This document shows positions 17,201 to 26,434 of a stretch of 64,000 bases of DNA, piece by piece. Position 1 is the first letter of the stretch; each line of letters starts with the position of its first letter. The DNA comes from Polyangium jinanense (GTDB lineage: Bacteria > Myxococcota > Polyangia > Polyangiales > Polyangiaceae): the NCBI RefSeq assembly GCF_028435365.1, contig NZ_JAGTJJ010000002.1, forward strand, positions 496,001 through 560,000, read 5' to 3'. The notes below the pieces were generated by a model that saw nothing but the letters and a program-made list of their open reading frames with translations, searched no databases and was not told the origin of the DNA. Made by a program: the position numbers and the translations under genes.

Positions 17201-18106
17201 TCATCCCGGCCGATCGCCCACGATCGTAGCGCGCTCCATCTTGCGCACCGCCGGCCAGTAATCCTGGACCGCGTAATGCTGCGTGCAGCGATTGTCCCAG
17301 ATCGCGACGCTGTTCTTCTTCCAGCGAAACCGCACCTGATACTCGGGGATCTGCGCCTGGCTGATCAAATAGCTCAGGAGCTGGCTCGCCCCGGGCGTGA
17401 AGTCCTGGCCGAAGCGCACGTTCGCCGGCGTGTGGAAGTTGACGAAGTGCGTGGTGAACGCATTGACGAACAGGCTCTTTTCGCCGGTCTCCGGATGCGT
17501 GCGCACCACCGGGTGCTCCGCATCCGGAAAGCGGTCCCTGAGCGCGTGGCGCTTCTCCATGGGCATGACCGCGCCGAAGGTCGCCTCGATGCTGTGCCTG
17601 GCGCGTAGCCCGGCGATCTGCTGCTTGATGGGCTCGGGCAGCCGGCGATAGGCCTCGACCATGTTCACCCAGATGGTGTCACCGCCGACGGCCGGCGTCT
17701 CGACGCAGCGCAGGACGCAGCCCATCGGCGGCGCTTCGCGAAACGTCGCGTCGCAGTGGTAGGCGTTCTCGTAATGCTCCGGTGGGCTGTTCAGGTCCTT
17801 GTAAATGCGGACCAGCCCCGGATGGTCGGGATCGCTGCCGGCGACGGGGTGGCCTTCGAGCTCGCCGAAGCGCCTCGCGAAGGCGACGTGGTCGGCGCGC
17901 GTGATGTCCTGATCTCGCAAAAACAGGACCCGGTGCTTCAAGAGGAGCGCCCGGATCTCCGCGAAGAGCACGTCATCGCGCGCGGCGTCGGCGAGGCTCA
18001 CGCCGCTGAGCTCGGCGCCGATGGTGCAGGTCGAGGGCGCGACCTCGATGGTGCCGCCCGTCGCCGCGCGGGCAGGGGCGGGAGTGGACGATGCTGACGT
18101 TTCCAT
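17201..18106 (-). CDS. TauD/TfdA family Fe(II)/2-oxoglutarate dioxygenase
   Basis: 301 residues, the usual family length. It should hydroxylate a small carboxylate or sulfonate with O2 and 2-oxoglutarate in the cytoplasm. The iron triad is visible: His117 and Asp119 in NAYHCDATF and His277 in CTQHYAVQDY; Arg292 in RKMERATIVG should bind 2-oxoglutarate. SLFVNAFTTHFVNF matches the family segment before the last third. It is the third gene of the minus-strand operon BKACE-MDR-TauD, 18 bases after the MDR gene. Substrate cannot be read off; close subfamilies act on taurine, 2,4-D, alkyl sulfates and gamma-butyrobetaine. The neighbours (a beta-keto acid cleavage enzyme and an oxidoreductase) suggest that a hydroxylated product is oxidised to a beta-keto acid and cleaved. 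Confidence 0.9.
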   Translation of the reverse strand: METSASSTPAPARAATGGTIEVAPSTCTIGAELSGVSLADAARDDVLFAEIRALLLKHRVLFLRDQDITRADHVAFARRFGELEGHPVAGSDPDHPGLVRIYKDLNSPPEHYENAYHCDATFREAPPMGCVLRCVETPAVGGDTIWVNMVEAYRRLPEPIKQQIAGLRARHSIEATFGAVMPMEKRHALRDRFPDAEHPVVRTHPETGEKSLFVNAFTTHFVNFHTPANVRFGQDFTPGASQLLSYLISQAQIPEYQVRFRWKKNSVAIWDNRCTQHYAVQDYWPAVRKMERATIVGDRPG

Positions 18107-18124
18107 GTCGAATTTCTCGGGTTT

Positions 18125-19105
18125 TCAGACGACGAAGATCGACGATCCCGTCGTCTTGCGTGATTCGAGGTCGCGGTGCGCCTGCGCCGCGTCCTCCAGC
18201 CGGTAGCGCTGGTTGATTTCGATCCGGATCCGCCCCGCCGCGACGTGACCGAACAGCTCTCCGGCGAGCTCGGCCTTTTCCGCGGGATCGGCAATGTAAT
18301 CGGCGAGCGCCGGGCGCGTGACGAAGACGGAGCCTTTGACCGCGAGCCTCGATACGTCGAGCGGCGGCACCGGGCCCGAGGTCGTGCCCACGCACACGAG
18401 CAGCCCGCGCCGCTTCAGGGAATCGAGCGAGCCCGTGAACGTGTCCTTTCCGACGCTGTCGTACACGATCGATACGCCGGCCCCACCCGTCAGTTCGCGC
18501 ACGCGCCGGGCCACGTCCTCGCGGCCGTAATGAATGACGTGGTCGCAGCCGTGCGCGCGGGCGATTTCTGCCTTTGCTTCGGTCGACACCGTACCGATCA
18601 CCGTGAGGCCGAGGAGCTTCGCCCATTGCGATACGATCAGGCCCACGCCGCCCGCCGCCGCGTGCAAGAGGACGCTGTCGCCGGCTTTCAGGGGCCAGAT
18701 GCGGCGCAAGAGGTAGGCGGCCGTGAGGCCCCGCATGGTCATGGCCGCGGCGGTCTCGGGACGGATGCTTTCGGGCAACCGAATCAGGGGCGCCGCCGGC
18801 AGGGTTCGCTCGGTGCTGTACGCTCCGAGCGTGTCCAGAAAACCGGTATACGTCACCCGGTCGCCCGGCGCGACGTTCGTGACGCCTTCGCCGACCGCCT
18901 CCACCACGCCGGCGGCCTCCACGCCAATCCCGCTCGGGAGCGGCACCGGATAAAGCCCCGTGCGAAAGTAGGTGTCGGCAAAGTTGAGCCCGACGGCGAC
19001 GTGACGGACCCGGGCCTCGCCGGGACCCGGGTCGCCGACGGCGACCTCCTCCCAGCAGAGGACCGAAGGGCCGCCGGTCTCGTGAAATCGAACCGCGTGG
19101 GCCAT
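18125..19105 (-). CDS. quinone oxidoreductase-like MDR enzyme
   Basis: 326 residues, close to E. coli QorA (327). The start at 19105 has a purine-rich AAGGGGGGC about six bases upstream. It is a zinc-free medium-chain dehydrogenase/reductase: N-terminal GroES-like domain (GLNFADTYFRTGLYPVPLPS, the QOR signature), nucleotide-binding site AAAGGVGLIVSQWAK (about 146-160), and a C-terminal segment RYRLEDAAQAHRDLESRKTTG typical of QOR. The family reduces quinones or activated alkenes with NADPH. The gene lies between the BKACE gene (23 bases upstream) and the dioxygenase gene (18 bases downstream), so the enzyme is probably a redox step on the same compound, possibly the oxidation of a hydroxyl to a ketone or reduction of an enone. 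A direct quinone-detoxifying role is the alternative. Confidence 0.9.
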   Translation of the reverse strand: MAHAVRFHETGGPSVLCWEEVAVGDPGPGEARVRHVAVGLNFADTYFRTGLYPVPLPSGIGVEAAGVVEAVGEGVTNVAPGDRVTYTGFLDTLGAYSTERTLPAAPLIRLPESIRPETAAAMTMRGLTAAYLLRRIWPLKAGDSVLLHAAAGGVGLIVSQWAKLLGLTVIGTVSTEAKAEIARAHGCDHVIHYGREDVARRVRELTGGAGVSIVYDSVGKDTFTGSLDSLKRRGLLVCVGTTSGPVPPLDVSRLAVKGSVFVTRPALADYIADPAEKAELAGELFGHVAAGRIRIEINQRYRLEDAAQAHRDLESRKTTGSSIFVV

Positions 19106-19128
19106 GGAAATGCCCCCCTTGGCCTTCG

Positions 19129-20187
19129 CTAGGCCGCCATGCGCCGCGGGACCCCGCGCTCGCCTGCCTTGCGATTGGGCGCATACCCGAGCTTTGCCAG
19201 GGTTTCGTCGGCATCCTTGTAAAACTCGCCGATCTTGTAAATGCGGCGGGCCTCCTTGCCGGTGGCCACGTCGCGGCCGAGCTCGCGCGCGATGCGGACG
19301 AGCTGCTCGATTTGTTGCACGGAGGTCATGCGCTGCCCCTTGCGCCGCCACAACGTGTCCTCGATGCCGCAGCGGGTGTGCAGACCCATCGCGATCGCCA
19401 TCGTGTTCACGGGGAGCACGTTCCGCATGACGGTCTCCAGCGTCAGGCAGGCGCCGTTCGGCACGCGGTGGATGAACTCCATCATGTTGTAGGGGTTCGG
19501 CCCGTCGAATCCGCCGCCGATGGCGACCCAGGTGAGGTTGAGCGGCCCTGTGTAGGCCCCGCGGCGGAGGAGGCGCTCCACCGTCTCGAGCTGGGGGACG
19601 TTGGCGAGCTGGAAATGGGCCTGGATGCCGGCGGCCGAGAGCCGCCGGAGGTGCTCTTCGACCCAGGCCGGGCCGGCCGGCACGGTCATCTCGCGGTAGG
19701 CCTTGTACACCTCGGGCCGCGCGAACGAGCTCCCGGCATAGTCGTCCTCGGTCATCAGCTCGACGATGTTCATCTGGCACGTGTTGATCGCGATCGTGAC
19801 CTGATCGGGCTTGGGCGAGAGCTCGGCCAGCATGTGGCGTGTATCATCGCTCAGCCATTTCGCCTTTTCCCCTTCGGTCTCCGGGGAGAAGGAGATCGAG
19901 CCGCCGACCTGCAGGATCATGTCGGGCACCGCGTCGCGCAGCCCTGCGAGGAGCTCGTTGAACCTGGACAGGCGCTTGGAACCCTTGCCGTCCGGCTCGC
20001 GCGCGTGCACGTGCAGCACCGTGGCGCCGGCGTTGTAGCAATCCACGGCTTTCTGGACCTGCTCTTCCATCGTCACCGCGATGTCTTCGGGAAAATCGGA
20101 GGGCTCCCACTCCGGTCCGTACGGCGCCACGGTGATGACGAGCTTTTCCTGGTTCTCGGGGAACAGAGAGTCATCGAGAAAGTCCAT
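19129..20187 (-). CDS. BKACE family beta-keto acid cleavage enzyme
   Basis: 352 residues from ATG 20187; an upstream start would add 12 residues. The family (kce, 3-keto-5-aminohexanoate cleavage enzyme and relatives) is a zinc-dependent TIM barrel that condenses a beta-keto acid with acetyl-CoA and releases acetoacetyl-CoA or a longer 3-keto acyl-CoA product and a second CoA ester. Visible features are LVITVAPYGPEW at the start, the zinc His pair in ATVLHVHAREPDGKG (about 58-72), MILQVGGSI, GIQAHFQLANVPQLETVERL and the Asn/Met-rich NGACLTLETVMRN near 260. Key substrate-pocket residues cannot be assigned without alignment, so the amine, carnitine or carboxylate specificity stays open. It is the first gene of the operon with the MDR enzyme and the TauD dioxygenase. 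Confidence 0.9.
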   Translation of the reverse strand: MDFLDDSLFPENQEKLVITVAPYGPEWEPSDFPEDIAVTMEEQVQKAVDCYNAGATVLHVHAREPDGKGSKRLSRFNELLAGLRDAVPDMILQVGGSISFSPETEGEKAKWLSDDTRHMLAELSPKPDQVTIAINTCQMNIVELMTEDDYAGSSFARPEVYKAYREMTVPAGPAWVEEHLRRLSAAGIQAHFQLANVPQLETVERLLRRGAYTGPLNLTWVAIGGGFDGPNPYNMMEFIHRVPNGACLTLETVMRNVLPVNTMAIAMGLHTRCGIEDTLWRRKGQRMTSVQQIEQLVRIARELGRDVATGKEARRIYKIGEFYKDADETLAKLGYAPNRKAGERGVPRRMAA

Positions 20188-20251
20188 GGGGATCCCCGTG
20201 GTTCCCCGCCGCTCCGACCGCAAGCGCGCAAGGATCCCCTCACGTCGCCCG

Positions 20252-21451
20252 TCAGGGCACGAGGCTCACCCACGTATCCATCGCGCTGATGCTACAGCCG
20301 AATTTCGTGTGACCGTCCCCGAGACCGAGCGCCTCGATGATCTGCGCGCAGCTGCAGCCGCCGGTCTCCGTCATCGTGTACGATGTTTCGGGGGCGTTGC
20401 CGCTCGGTGACGTCGTCTCGAACACGCCGTCGCCGTTCGTATCGGCCCAGCGGTTTGCCCCGAGCGCCACCGTCGGGACCGACTCTGGCAATACGGTGCC
20501 GGAGCACATGTCGTCTCCTCCGCAGATGCCGTCGCCGTCGTCGTCCCCGCAGCAGACGGCGTCTTCGTCGACTTCGCCGTCGCAATCGTCGTCCACCTCG
20601 TTGCACGCCTCGGCGGCGCCCGGATACACGTCGGCGCTCGTGTCGTCGCAATCATCGCACGAGCTCGTGCCGTCGCCGTCATTGTCGATCATGTGGCACG
20701 GCACCGTGCCGCTGCAGTCGTTTCCGACGCAGCCATTCAGGCCGGCGAGGAAGACGCCGCTGTCGAGCACCTGATCGCCCGCGTCGCAGATGACGATCTC
20801 GAGCACGTGGCCGGTCGTGCCGCCGGCGAGCGGGGCGCGCGTCGTCAGAAGGCCCGTCGATCCGTCGTATTCGGTCTCGGTCTCGGGCGCGACGACGACG
20901 GCCCCGGACGAGAAAAACGGACCGTTGATCGTGATGGAGTTTCCCTGGGCGTCGAAAACGATCTGCTCGCCGTCGAGGTAGACGGCATAGACGTCGTTGT
21001 ACATCGACCCGACGTACTCCGGGTACTCCTCGGAGCCGAAGATCGATTGGAACGAGATACCGTCGAAGCCCGGCGCGAGGTCGAACGTGATCGTCAGCTT
21101 CGTCGCGTCGAAGCTCTTGAAGCCCGGGATCAGCGCGTCGCAGAGCGGGTCGCCGGGGAGGCCGTTGCTCGCGCCCGTGCTCCCGTCGTCGCTCGGGGGC
21201 AGCGCGAGATGGGCCTGGCCCGTCGTGAGCAGGATGCCATTCGCAATGCCGAGCGGGCCCTCCGCGTAGGTCGCGGCCGCCTGGTTCGAGCCGCTGTAGA
21301 TCGCGCCCGTGATGGTGATCGCGTTCCCGCTGCTTTGCATCGTGCTCGCGAGGACGGCGGGATCGCCGGTCGTCCCGACGGTGAGCGCGGAGGCGCTCGA
21401 ACCGTGGACCATGGCGGACATCGCCGCGGATAAAACGAGGAGAGGTCTCAT
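20252..21451 (-). CDS. choice-of-anchor L domain protein with MopE-type metal-binding repeat
   Basis: 399 residues from ATG 21451, supported by GGAG seven bases upstream; an ATG seven codons further up (21472) would give a more basic N-terminus. The signal peptide is MRPLLVLSAAMSAMVHGSSA. The choice-of-anchor L domain (about 25-215) is shown by VGTTGDPAVLASTM, GPLGIANGILLTTG and the signature SIFGSEEYPEYVGSMYNDVY. Next comes an acidic segment with DNDGDGTSSCDDCDD, YPGAAEACNEVDDDCDGEVD and DDDGDGICGGDDMCSG (about 240-310), the putative metal-binding (MopE) repeat that should hold calcium or copper. The C-terminal 60 residues have TGGCSCAQIIEALGLGDGHT. It is probably secreted and held at the cell surface; partner unknown. 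It is divergent from the outer-membrane operon starting at 21638. Confidence 0.84.
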   Translation of the reverse strand: MRPLLVLSAAMSAMVHGSSASALTVGTTGDPAVLASTMQSSGNAITITGAIYSGSNQAAATYAEGPLGIANGILLTTGQAHLALPPSDDGSTGASNGLPGDPLCDALIPGFKSFDATKLTITFDLAPGFDGISFQSIFGSEEYPEYVGSMYNDVYAVYLDGEQIVFDAQGNSITINGPFFSSGAVVVAPETETEYDGSTGLLTTRAPLAGGTTGHVLEIVICDAGDQVLDSGVFLAGLNGCVGNDCSGTVPCHMIDNDGDGTSSCDDCDDTSADVYPGAAEACNEVDDDCDGEVDEDAVCCGDDDGDGICGGDDMCSGTVLPESVPTVALGANRWADTNGDGVFETTSPSGNAPETSYTMTETGGCSCAQIIEALGLGDGHTKFGCSISAMDTWVSLVP

Positions 21452-21637
21452 GCATGTACTCCGGCGCTTCATCGAACGCCGCCATCCGATGCCGCGATAA
21501 CCACCCACGTGCTGGAATCTCGGCGGGAATTTTTCGCTCCCGCTGCGCCAGGTGTCCACGGCGGAGGGGAAGCCTCGACGACCGATCCGTTCCTGGACAT
21601 TGTTCGCGTTTTGATCGTACGATGTGGAAGGACCGCC

Positions 21638-23260
21638 GTGAACCAGCACATTCCATTTCCGCGAAACGGCCGCGTCTTCCATCGCCTCACGGGCGCGCTT
21701 TGCGTGGCCCTCTCCCTCGCCGGGGGGATGTTCGCCGCGCCCGCGATCGCCCAGACGACCCCGAGCGTGGCGCCGAAGCGCACCTCCGGAATGTCCGTTC
21801 AGGATCAGCTCGACATGGATATCACGCCGCTGCCCACCGGGTACGGCGCCGTATTCGTGCCGAGCCCGGCGGGGAGGTTGCCCGGCGCGAGCGTGCTCGT
21901 GCAGTACGAGGGGGAGACGGTCGCGCGGGGATACATCGGCGAGCGGATCCCCGTGCCGCCGGGCCAATACCGCGTGCTCGTGGGCTCGGGGCCCGAGGCG
22001 CTCCGGGCTTCGAGCGACGTGACGGTGGTAAAAGGAATGACCGTCACCGCGGCGCAAAATTTTGGTGTGCTCCGCGTGAGCCTCGTCGACGATCGAAAGG
22101 CGCCGATCGAGGACAAGTACGTGGTCGCGTCCGCGGACGGGGCTCGCGTGTATGGCCCGGTCGCGACCTCGGTCGACAAGGCGGCGAAGCCGGAGGCGCT
22201 GATCCTGCCGCCGGGGCGGTACATCTTCGCGCTCGGTACGAACCCGAACGCGAGCCAGAATTCGATCGCGATCCAGATCGGCGGCGGCGAGCTCACCGAA
22301 TACCGCGTCGTCGTCGAGGACGGGAAGATCGTGCGGACCGAGTTCGGGCGCCCCGAGGCCGACTACGAGCCGAGCCCGTGGCGCGTGCAATGGGTCATCG
22401 GCGCCGACGTCTCGTTCGCCCAGCGGATGAACCAGTTTTCCACGTACAACGGCGACGTCTTCATGGCCGGCGGATTCACGAGCTTCGAGGGCGCGTACGA
22501 CTCGGGCCGTCACCTCGCCCAGCTCAATGTCGGCGTCGACGAGATGGTCCTTTCGCTGACCTCGCCCGTCGAGCAGGCGTTCCCGCTCCGCAAGGTCGTC
22601 GACGAGGTGAGCGCGGAGCTGCTCTACAATTATCGCGTCGTGGGCATCCTCGGCCCGTATGCCCACGCGATGGGATACGCGACCCTGTTCAACACCACGT
22701 ATCGCGACGAGCAGCCGTACCGGGCGACGACGCGTGACGCGCAGGGGAAGGTGGTGAAGCAGGGGGATTATCTGGCGAACGACGAGCTGGAAACGTTCGC
22801 CGGGGGGTTTCCCTTGTTCTTCCAGGAGGGCGCGGGGTTCGGGACGCGGGTCGATTTCCTGGGCATCACGCTGGGCATCCGCGCCGGGGCTGCGATGCGG
22901 CAATCGTTTTACGGCGGCGGGCGGTACGTGCAGGCGCGCTCGGGCTCGAACCTCGATCTGATCGCGCTCACGGACTCCTTCGATTACGGCGCGGAGGCGT
23001 CGGGGCTCGTCGGGTTCACGTTGTTCAAGATGCTCTCCGTGAAGAGCCGCTTCGACCTGTTCGTGGACACGGACCAATTCGGCGAGTTCCTCGGCGAGAC
23101 GTACCGGCCCATCTATCGGTGGGACAACATCGCGAGCCTGCGCCTCTCGCGGTTCGCCTCCGTCGTCTACACGGCCGTCCTCCGGCGCGACGCCGCCGCG
23201 GTCGTGCCGAATCAGTTCGCCCACACGTTCCGCCTGCGACTCCAGGCGGCCATCTTCTGA
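21638..23260 (+). CDS. exported outer-membrane protein, beta-barrel-like C-terminus
   Basis: 540 residues from GTG 21638, which has GGAAGGA about six bases upstream and gives a good signal peptide (LTGALCVALSLAGGMFAAPAIAQ). The N-terminal part (about 60-240) has two short beta-sandwich-like repeats with VPPGQYRVLVGSGPE and LPPGRYIFALGTNPN, similar to PEGA or carboxypeptidase-regulatory modules. The C-terminal 280 residues alternate hydrophobic and polar residues with many Tyr/Phe (WRVQWVIGADVSFAQRMNQF, FRLRLQAAIF at the very end), ending in an aromatic residue, as in outer-membrane barrels. It is the first gene of a four-gene operon with two lipoproteins and another barrel protein (next start 20 bases after the stop). 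No named family was recognised. Likely an envelope assembly or surface component. Confidence 0.75.
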   Translation: MNQHIPFPRNGRVFHRLTGALCVALSLAGGMFAAPAIAQTTPSVAPKRTSGMSVQDQLDMDITPLPTGYGAVFVPSPAGRLPGASVLVQYEGETVARGYIGERIPVPPGQYRVLVGSGPEALRASSDVTVVKGMTVTAAQNFGVLRVSLVDDRKAPIEDKYVVASADGARVYGPVATSVDKAAKPEALILPPGRYIFALGTNPNASQNSIAIQIGGGELTEYRVVVEDGKIVRTEFGRPEADYEPSPWRVQWVIGADVSFAQRMNQFSTYNGDVFMAGGFTSFEGAYDSGRHLAQLNVGVDEMVLSLTSPVEQAFPLRKVVDEVSAELLYNYRVVGILGPYAHAMGYATLFNTTYRDEQPYRATTRDAQGKVVKQGDYLANDELETFAGGFPLFFQEGAGFGTRVDFLGITLGIRAGAAMRQSFYGGGRYVQARSGSNLDLIALTDSFDYGAEASGLVGFTLFKMLSVKSRFDLFVDTDQFGEFLGETYRPIYRWDNIASLRLSRFASVVYTAVLRRDAAAVVPNQFAHTFRLRLQAAIF

Positions 23261-23280
23261 CCGGAGGCCTTGGGACGCCC

Positions 23281-23688
23281 ATGCATTCGCTCGTTCGTCG
23301 CTCCCGAGGAATCGTCCTTGCCGCGCTCCTCGGCGTCTCCCTGTCCGCGGTCGCCGGCTGCGGTCGCAATTACGGGCCTTATCCGGCCACGGCGCTCGAG
23401 GTGAACGAGCGGATCTTGCGCGTTCGGGGCGCCTTCGAGAAGGTGAAGTCCGATCCGCTCGCGAATGAGGTCCGGCTCGATTTGCAACGGGCCGAGACGT
23501 GGATCGTCACGGCCGAGGCCGAGGCCAAGGAAGGCAAGGTCGACGAGCGTGCCGACCTCTACCTCGCGACCGCCGAGGGCCAGCTCTCGATGATCCAGAC
23601 GCATTACGCGCGGCGCCGGGCGGAGGACAAACTCGCAAAACGCAGGGAGCAGGCGCTCGCGCCGATGGCCGACGAAACCCCGGAGTGA
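23281..23688 (+). CDS. small lipoprotein, DUF4398-like
   Basis: 135 residues with a basic N-terminus (MHSLVRRSRG) and a lipobox (LSAVAGC). The mature part is helical with repeats of AExxLxxAxxxAxxG character: RLDLQRAETWIVTAEAEAKEGKVDERADLYLATAEGQL, quoted in part, similar to DUF4398 domains that precede OmpA domains in periplasmic lipoproteins. GGAGG at 23263-23267 lies 13 bases before the ATG. It ends 4 bases before the large OmpA lipoprotein gene and carries the same kind of helical segment as that protein, so the two probably work together. Exact function unknown. Confidence 0.8.
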   Translation: MHSLVRRSRGIVLAALLGVSLSAVAGCGRNYGPYPATALEVNERILRVRGAFEKVKSDPLANEVRLDLQRAETWIVTAEAEAKEGKVDERADLYLATAEGQLSMIQTHYARRRAEDKLAKRREQALAPMADETPE

Positions 23689-23692
23689 TGGC

Positions 23693-26434
23693 ATGAGACG
23701 ATCACGCTTTCTTTCGCGGCTCCCGGGCGCCTTCCTCCTCGCGGCGCGTGTTGCTCCCGCCTTGCTCATCGCGGCGTGCGCGTCGGCGCCGCCTCCGGCC
23801 CCGCTCGCCGAGGCGGATCGCCTTCTCGCGCGCAAGGATGCCGGCGACATCAAGATCGCTCGGCCCGAGATCGTGGCGGAGGCGCGTGATTTGCTTCGCC
23901 GCGCGAAGTCGGCGCATAGCATCGGCGACGCCGAGCGCGCGACGCTCTACGCATACCAGGCCATCCAGCTCTTCACGACCGCGAAAAACCTGGCCGAGCG
24001 CGACGAGGCGGAGCGGCTTTTGCGGGTCGTCGACAAGGCCGCGGGCGAGAGCGAGGAGGAGCGGCGGAAGATCGAGCTGGAGACACGGCTCCGCAATCTC
24101 GAAGAGCAAAGCAAGAGCTCGCCCGAGGCGGCCCGGGCCATGCGGTCCATCGACCGGGCGCGCGAGAAGCAGGCGGCGGCGCTCGAAAAAGGCGCGACCG
24201 GGGGTTCGGCCGGGGTCTACTTTCAGCAGGGGCAGGCATTGCTGGAGGTCGCGATCGATGCGTTCGAGGTGAAGTCGTACGCGGAGGCGGCGAATGCGGG
24301 GCAGTCCGCGGCGGCTTCGTTCGTGTCGGCGATCGGAAGCGTCACGGAGATGGAAAAGGGGGCGACGACGCCCGCGGGCGACAAACCCGGGCCGGAGCCG
24401 AAGCGAGCGGAGGAGGCGAATACGCCATCCGTCGCGCCGGCCCACGTCGAGGCGCCACGAGCCGCCCCGCCGCGCCCGCGCGCGGGTGGGACGCGCGGGG
24501 CCGCGCCGTCGATCGAGGAGCTCGCGGACAGGACGCTCGTGTCGCTGGAGCTCCGGCGCGCGGAGGCGCTCGGCGAGCTGAAAGATCAGCGGTGCCCGGG
24601 GCCGTTCCGCGAGATGGAGGCGATGCTCACGCTCGCGCAGAAGCGATTCCAGGCTGCCGATTACGAGCACGCCTACGAGTATGCGCTGCGCGCGGACGAG
24701 CGATTCCGCGCCTGCGACAAGCTCGGAGTGATCGCCGCGATCCCGGCGGCGCCCGCAGCGGCGCAGGCGAGCCAGAAGCGCGCGGAGGACGCGGAGGAGA
24801 CGGCCCGCAAGAAGGCGGTCGTGGCCATGCAGAAGGCGCAGATCGAGAGCGCGCGGGCGCAGGCCGTGAATCCGAATGATCCGGGGGTTTTGCAGGGCAA
24901 CCTGCTGCTCTCGAATGCGGATACCTGGCTCGGAAGACGATCGTACGAAGAGGCGGAGGACTTTGCCAATCGCGCGCTCGTCGTGCTTTCCAAGGTGAAG
25001 GCGCCGGAGCCTGCGAAGGTCGCCACGAAGCCCGCGGCGCCCGCATCCGCGCCCGCACCAGCGGCGCGACCTCCGAGCGCACAGCAGCCCACGCAATCGC
25101 AGCCCACGCAGCCGCAGGGCCAGACGCCCGTTTATGTCGTCCAGGGGCCGCCGCCCGTGCCACCGGCGCCGCCGGGGACGACGGTGCGAATCGTCGACGA
25201 ACGGTCGGCGGCGCGCGAAGAGCAATTCCTTTCGGCCCGCATGCAGCAAATGGAGCAAGCGCTCGCGCAGCTTGCGCAGCAGAAACAGGGGCCGGTTGAC
25301 GCCTCGTGGCGGCCGGCCTACGAGCGGGTGTTCCGGGCGCTCTCGCTGCGCGACCGCGCAAAGCTTCGATCGCCCGACGCGAAGAAGCGGCTCGAGGAGG
25401 CGGATGCGCTCCTCGCGCAGTCGCGCGCCGCCTGGCAAGCGAAACGATATGCCGACGCGATGCGTCTCGCCGACGACGCGTCCTCCATTCTCGAACCCCT
25501 CGCGGAGGTGACGGCAGAGCGGGGAAGTCCCGAAGAGATCGAGGAGCGCACGAGGAAGGCGGACGCGCTCATTCGCGAGGCGAGCGTGGGGCAGCAGGTC
25601 TGCGAGAAAGAGGCGTGCAGCGAGCGTGACCTCGCGGGGTACGCGAACGCGAAGGAGCTTCTTGCCTCGGCGCGGCAAGCCTACGTCGACCGGCGTTTCG
25701 GGTATGCGATCGAGCTCGCCGGCAAGGCCAAGGAGCAATTCTCGGCCGCGCTGCAAAAGCCCAAGAAAGACGCGTCGGATCCGAAGATCGAAGCCGAGAA
25801 GCTCGAAGCGCTGCGCGAAGCCGCGGACAGCGCGCTTCGCGAGGCGAACATCACGAAGAAGATCTGCGATACCCGAAATTGTCGCGCGATCGACGGGGAG
25901 GCGTGGATCCGGGCGACCGAATACATGGCCTCGGCCCAGGCCGCCTACGTCGACAAACGGTACGAGACGGCGAAGGATCTCGCGAGCAAGGCCGACAAGA
26001 TCTTCAAGGACACGATTGCCAAGCAGCCCGAGTTCATCCTGCCGGCCGGCGTGACGCGGGTGGCGCGGTTCGGCGCGCAGCTCCGCTTGAATCCGCCCGT
26101 GAAGTTCTCGAAGGGGACGACGCTCACGCCCGCGAGCGAGGTTTCCCTCGACGAGCTCGCCAAGGTGCTGATCGAGAACAAGGCCGCGTTCAAGCGCGTG
26201 TCGCTGATCGGCTTCACCGATAGCTGGGGGGCCGGCGCGACGAACAAGAAGCTCTCGGCCGATCGGGCCGCGGCGGTGCGTGATGCGCTCGTCCAGCGCG
26301 GCGTCCCCGCGGATCTCCTGATCTCGGACGGTCGCGGCGCGGAAAACCCGATCGCGAACAACAACACCCCGCAGGGCCGCGAGGAAAATCGACGGATCGA
26401 GATCCACATGGAGCTCGTCGAGGGCGTCAAATGA
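23693..26434 (+). CDS. large lipoprotein with helical repeats and OmpA C-terminal domain
   Basis: 913 residues. Signal and lipobox: ARVAPALLIAACAS. The body is a series of helical segments with the pattern (E/A)ARxLLxxAxxAxxxxxYxxAxxLAxxA, seen about residues 45-200, 280-440, 520-620 and 640-780, as in DUF4398-type domains; two of them carry paired Cys (CEKEACSERDLAGYANAKEL and CDTRNCRAIDGEAWIRATEY). A Pro/Ala/Gln-rich linker lies near 445-505. The C-terminal domain (about 800-910) is OmpA-like: FSKGTTLTPASEVSLDELA, LIGFTDSWGAGATNKKLSADRA, NNTPQGREENRRIEI, which binds peptidoglycan. It should tie the outer membrane to the wall. Its stop overlaps the start of the barrel gene (ATGA, 26431-26434). 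Confidence 0.88.
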   Translation: MRRSRFLSRLPGAFLLAARVAPALLIAACASAPPPAPLAEADRLLARKDAGDIKIARPEIVAEARDLLRRAKSAHSIGDAERATLYAYQAIQLFTTAKNLAERDEAERLLRVVDKAAGESEEERRKIELETRLRNLEEQSKSSPEAARAMRSIDRAREKQAAALEKGATGGSAGVYFQQGQALLEVAIDAFEVKSYAEAANAGQSAAASFVSAIGSVTEMEKGATTPAGDKPGPEPKRAEEANTPSVAPAHVEAPRAAPPRPRAGGTRGAAPSIEELADRTLVSLELRRAEALGELKDQRCPGPFREMEAMLTLAQKRFQAADYEHAYEYALRADERFRACDKLGVIAAIPAAPAAAQASQKRAEDAEETARKKAVVAMQKAQIESARAQAVNPNDPGVLQGNLLLSNADTWLGRRSYEEAEDFANRALVVLSKVKAPEPAKVATKPAAPASAPAPAARPPSAQQPTQSQPTQPQGQTPVYVVQGPPPVPPAPPGTTVRIVDERSAAREEQFLSARMQQMEQALAQLAQQKQGPVDASWRPAYERVFRALSLRDRAKLRSPDAKKRLEEADALLAQSRAAWQAKRYADAMRLADDASSILEPLAEVTAERGSPEEIEERTRKADALIREASVGQQVCEKEACSERDLAGYANAKELLASARQAYVDRRFGYAIELAGKAKEQFSAALQKPKKDASDPKIEAEKLEALREAADSALREANITKKICDTRNCRAIDGEAWIRATEYMASAQAAYVDKRYETAKDLASKADKIFKDTIAKQPEFILPAGVTRVARFGAQLRLNPPVKFSKGTTLTPASEVSLDELAKVLIENKAAFKRVSLIGFTDSWGAGATNKKLSADRAAAVRDALVQRGVPADLLISDGRGAENPIANNNTPQGREENRRIEIHMELVEGVK

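Noticed and set aside
23702..26407. 901-codon open frame antisense to the OmpA lipoprotein
   Set aside because: Arg/Leu-rich mirror product of a GC-rich gene. The plus strand has the signal peptide, lipobox and OmpA domain.
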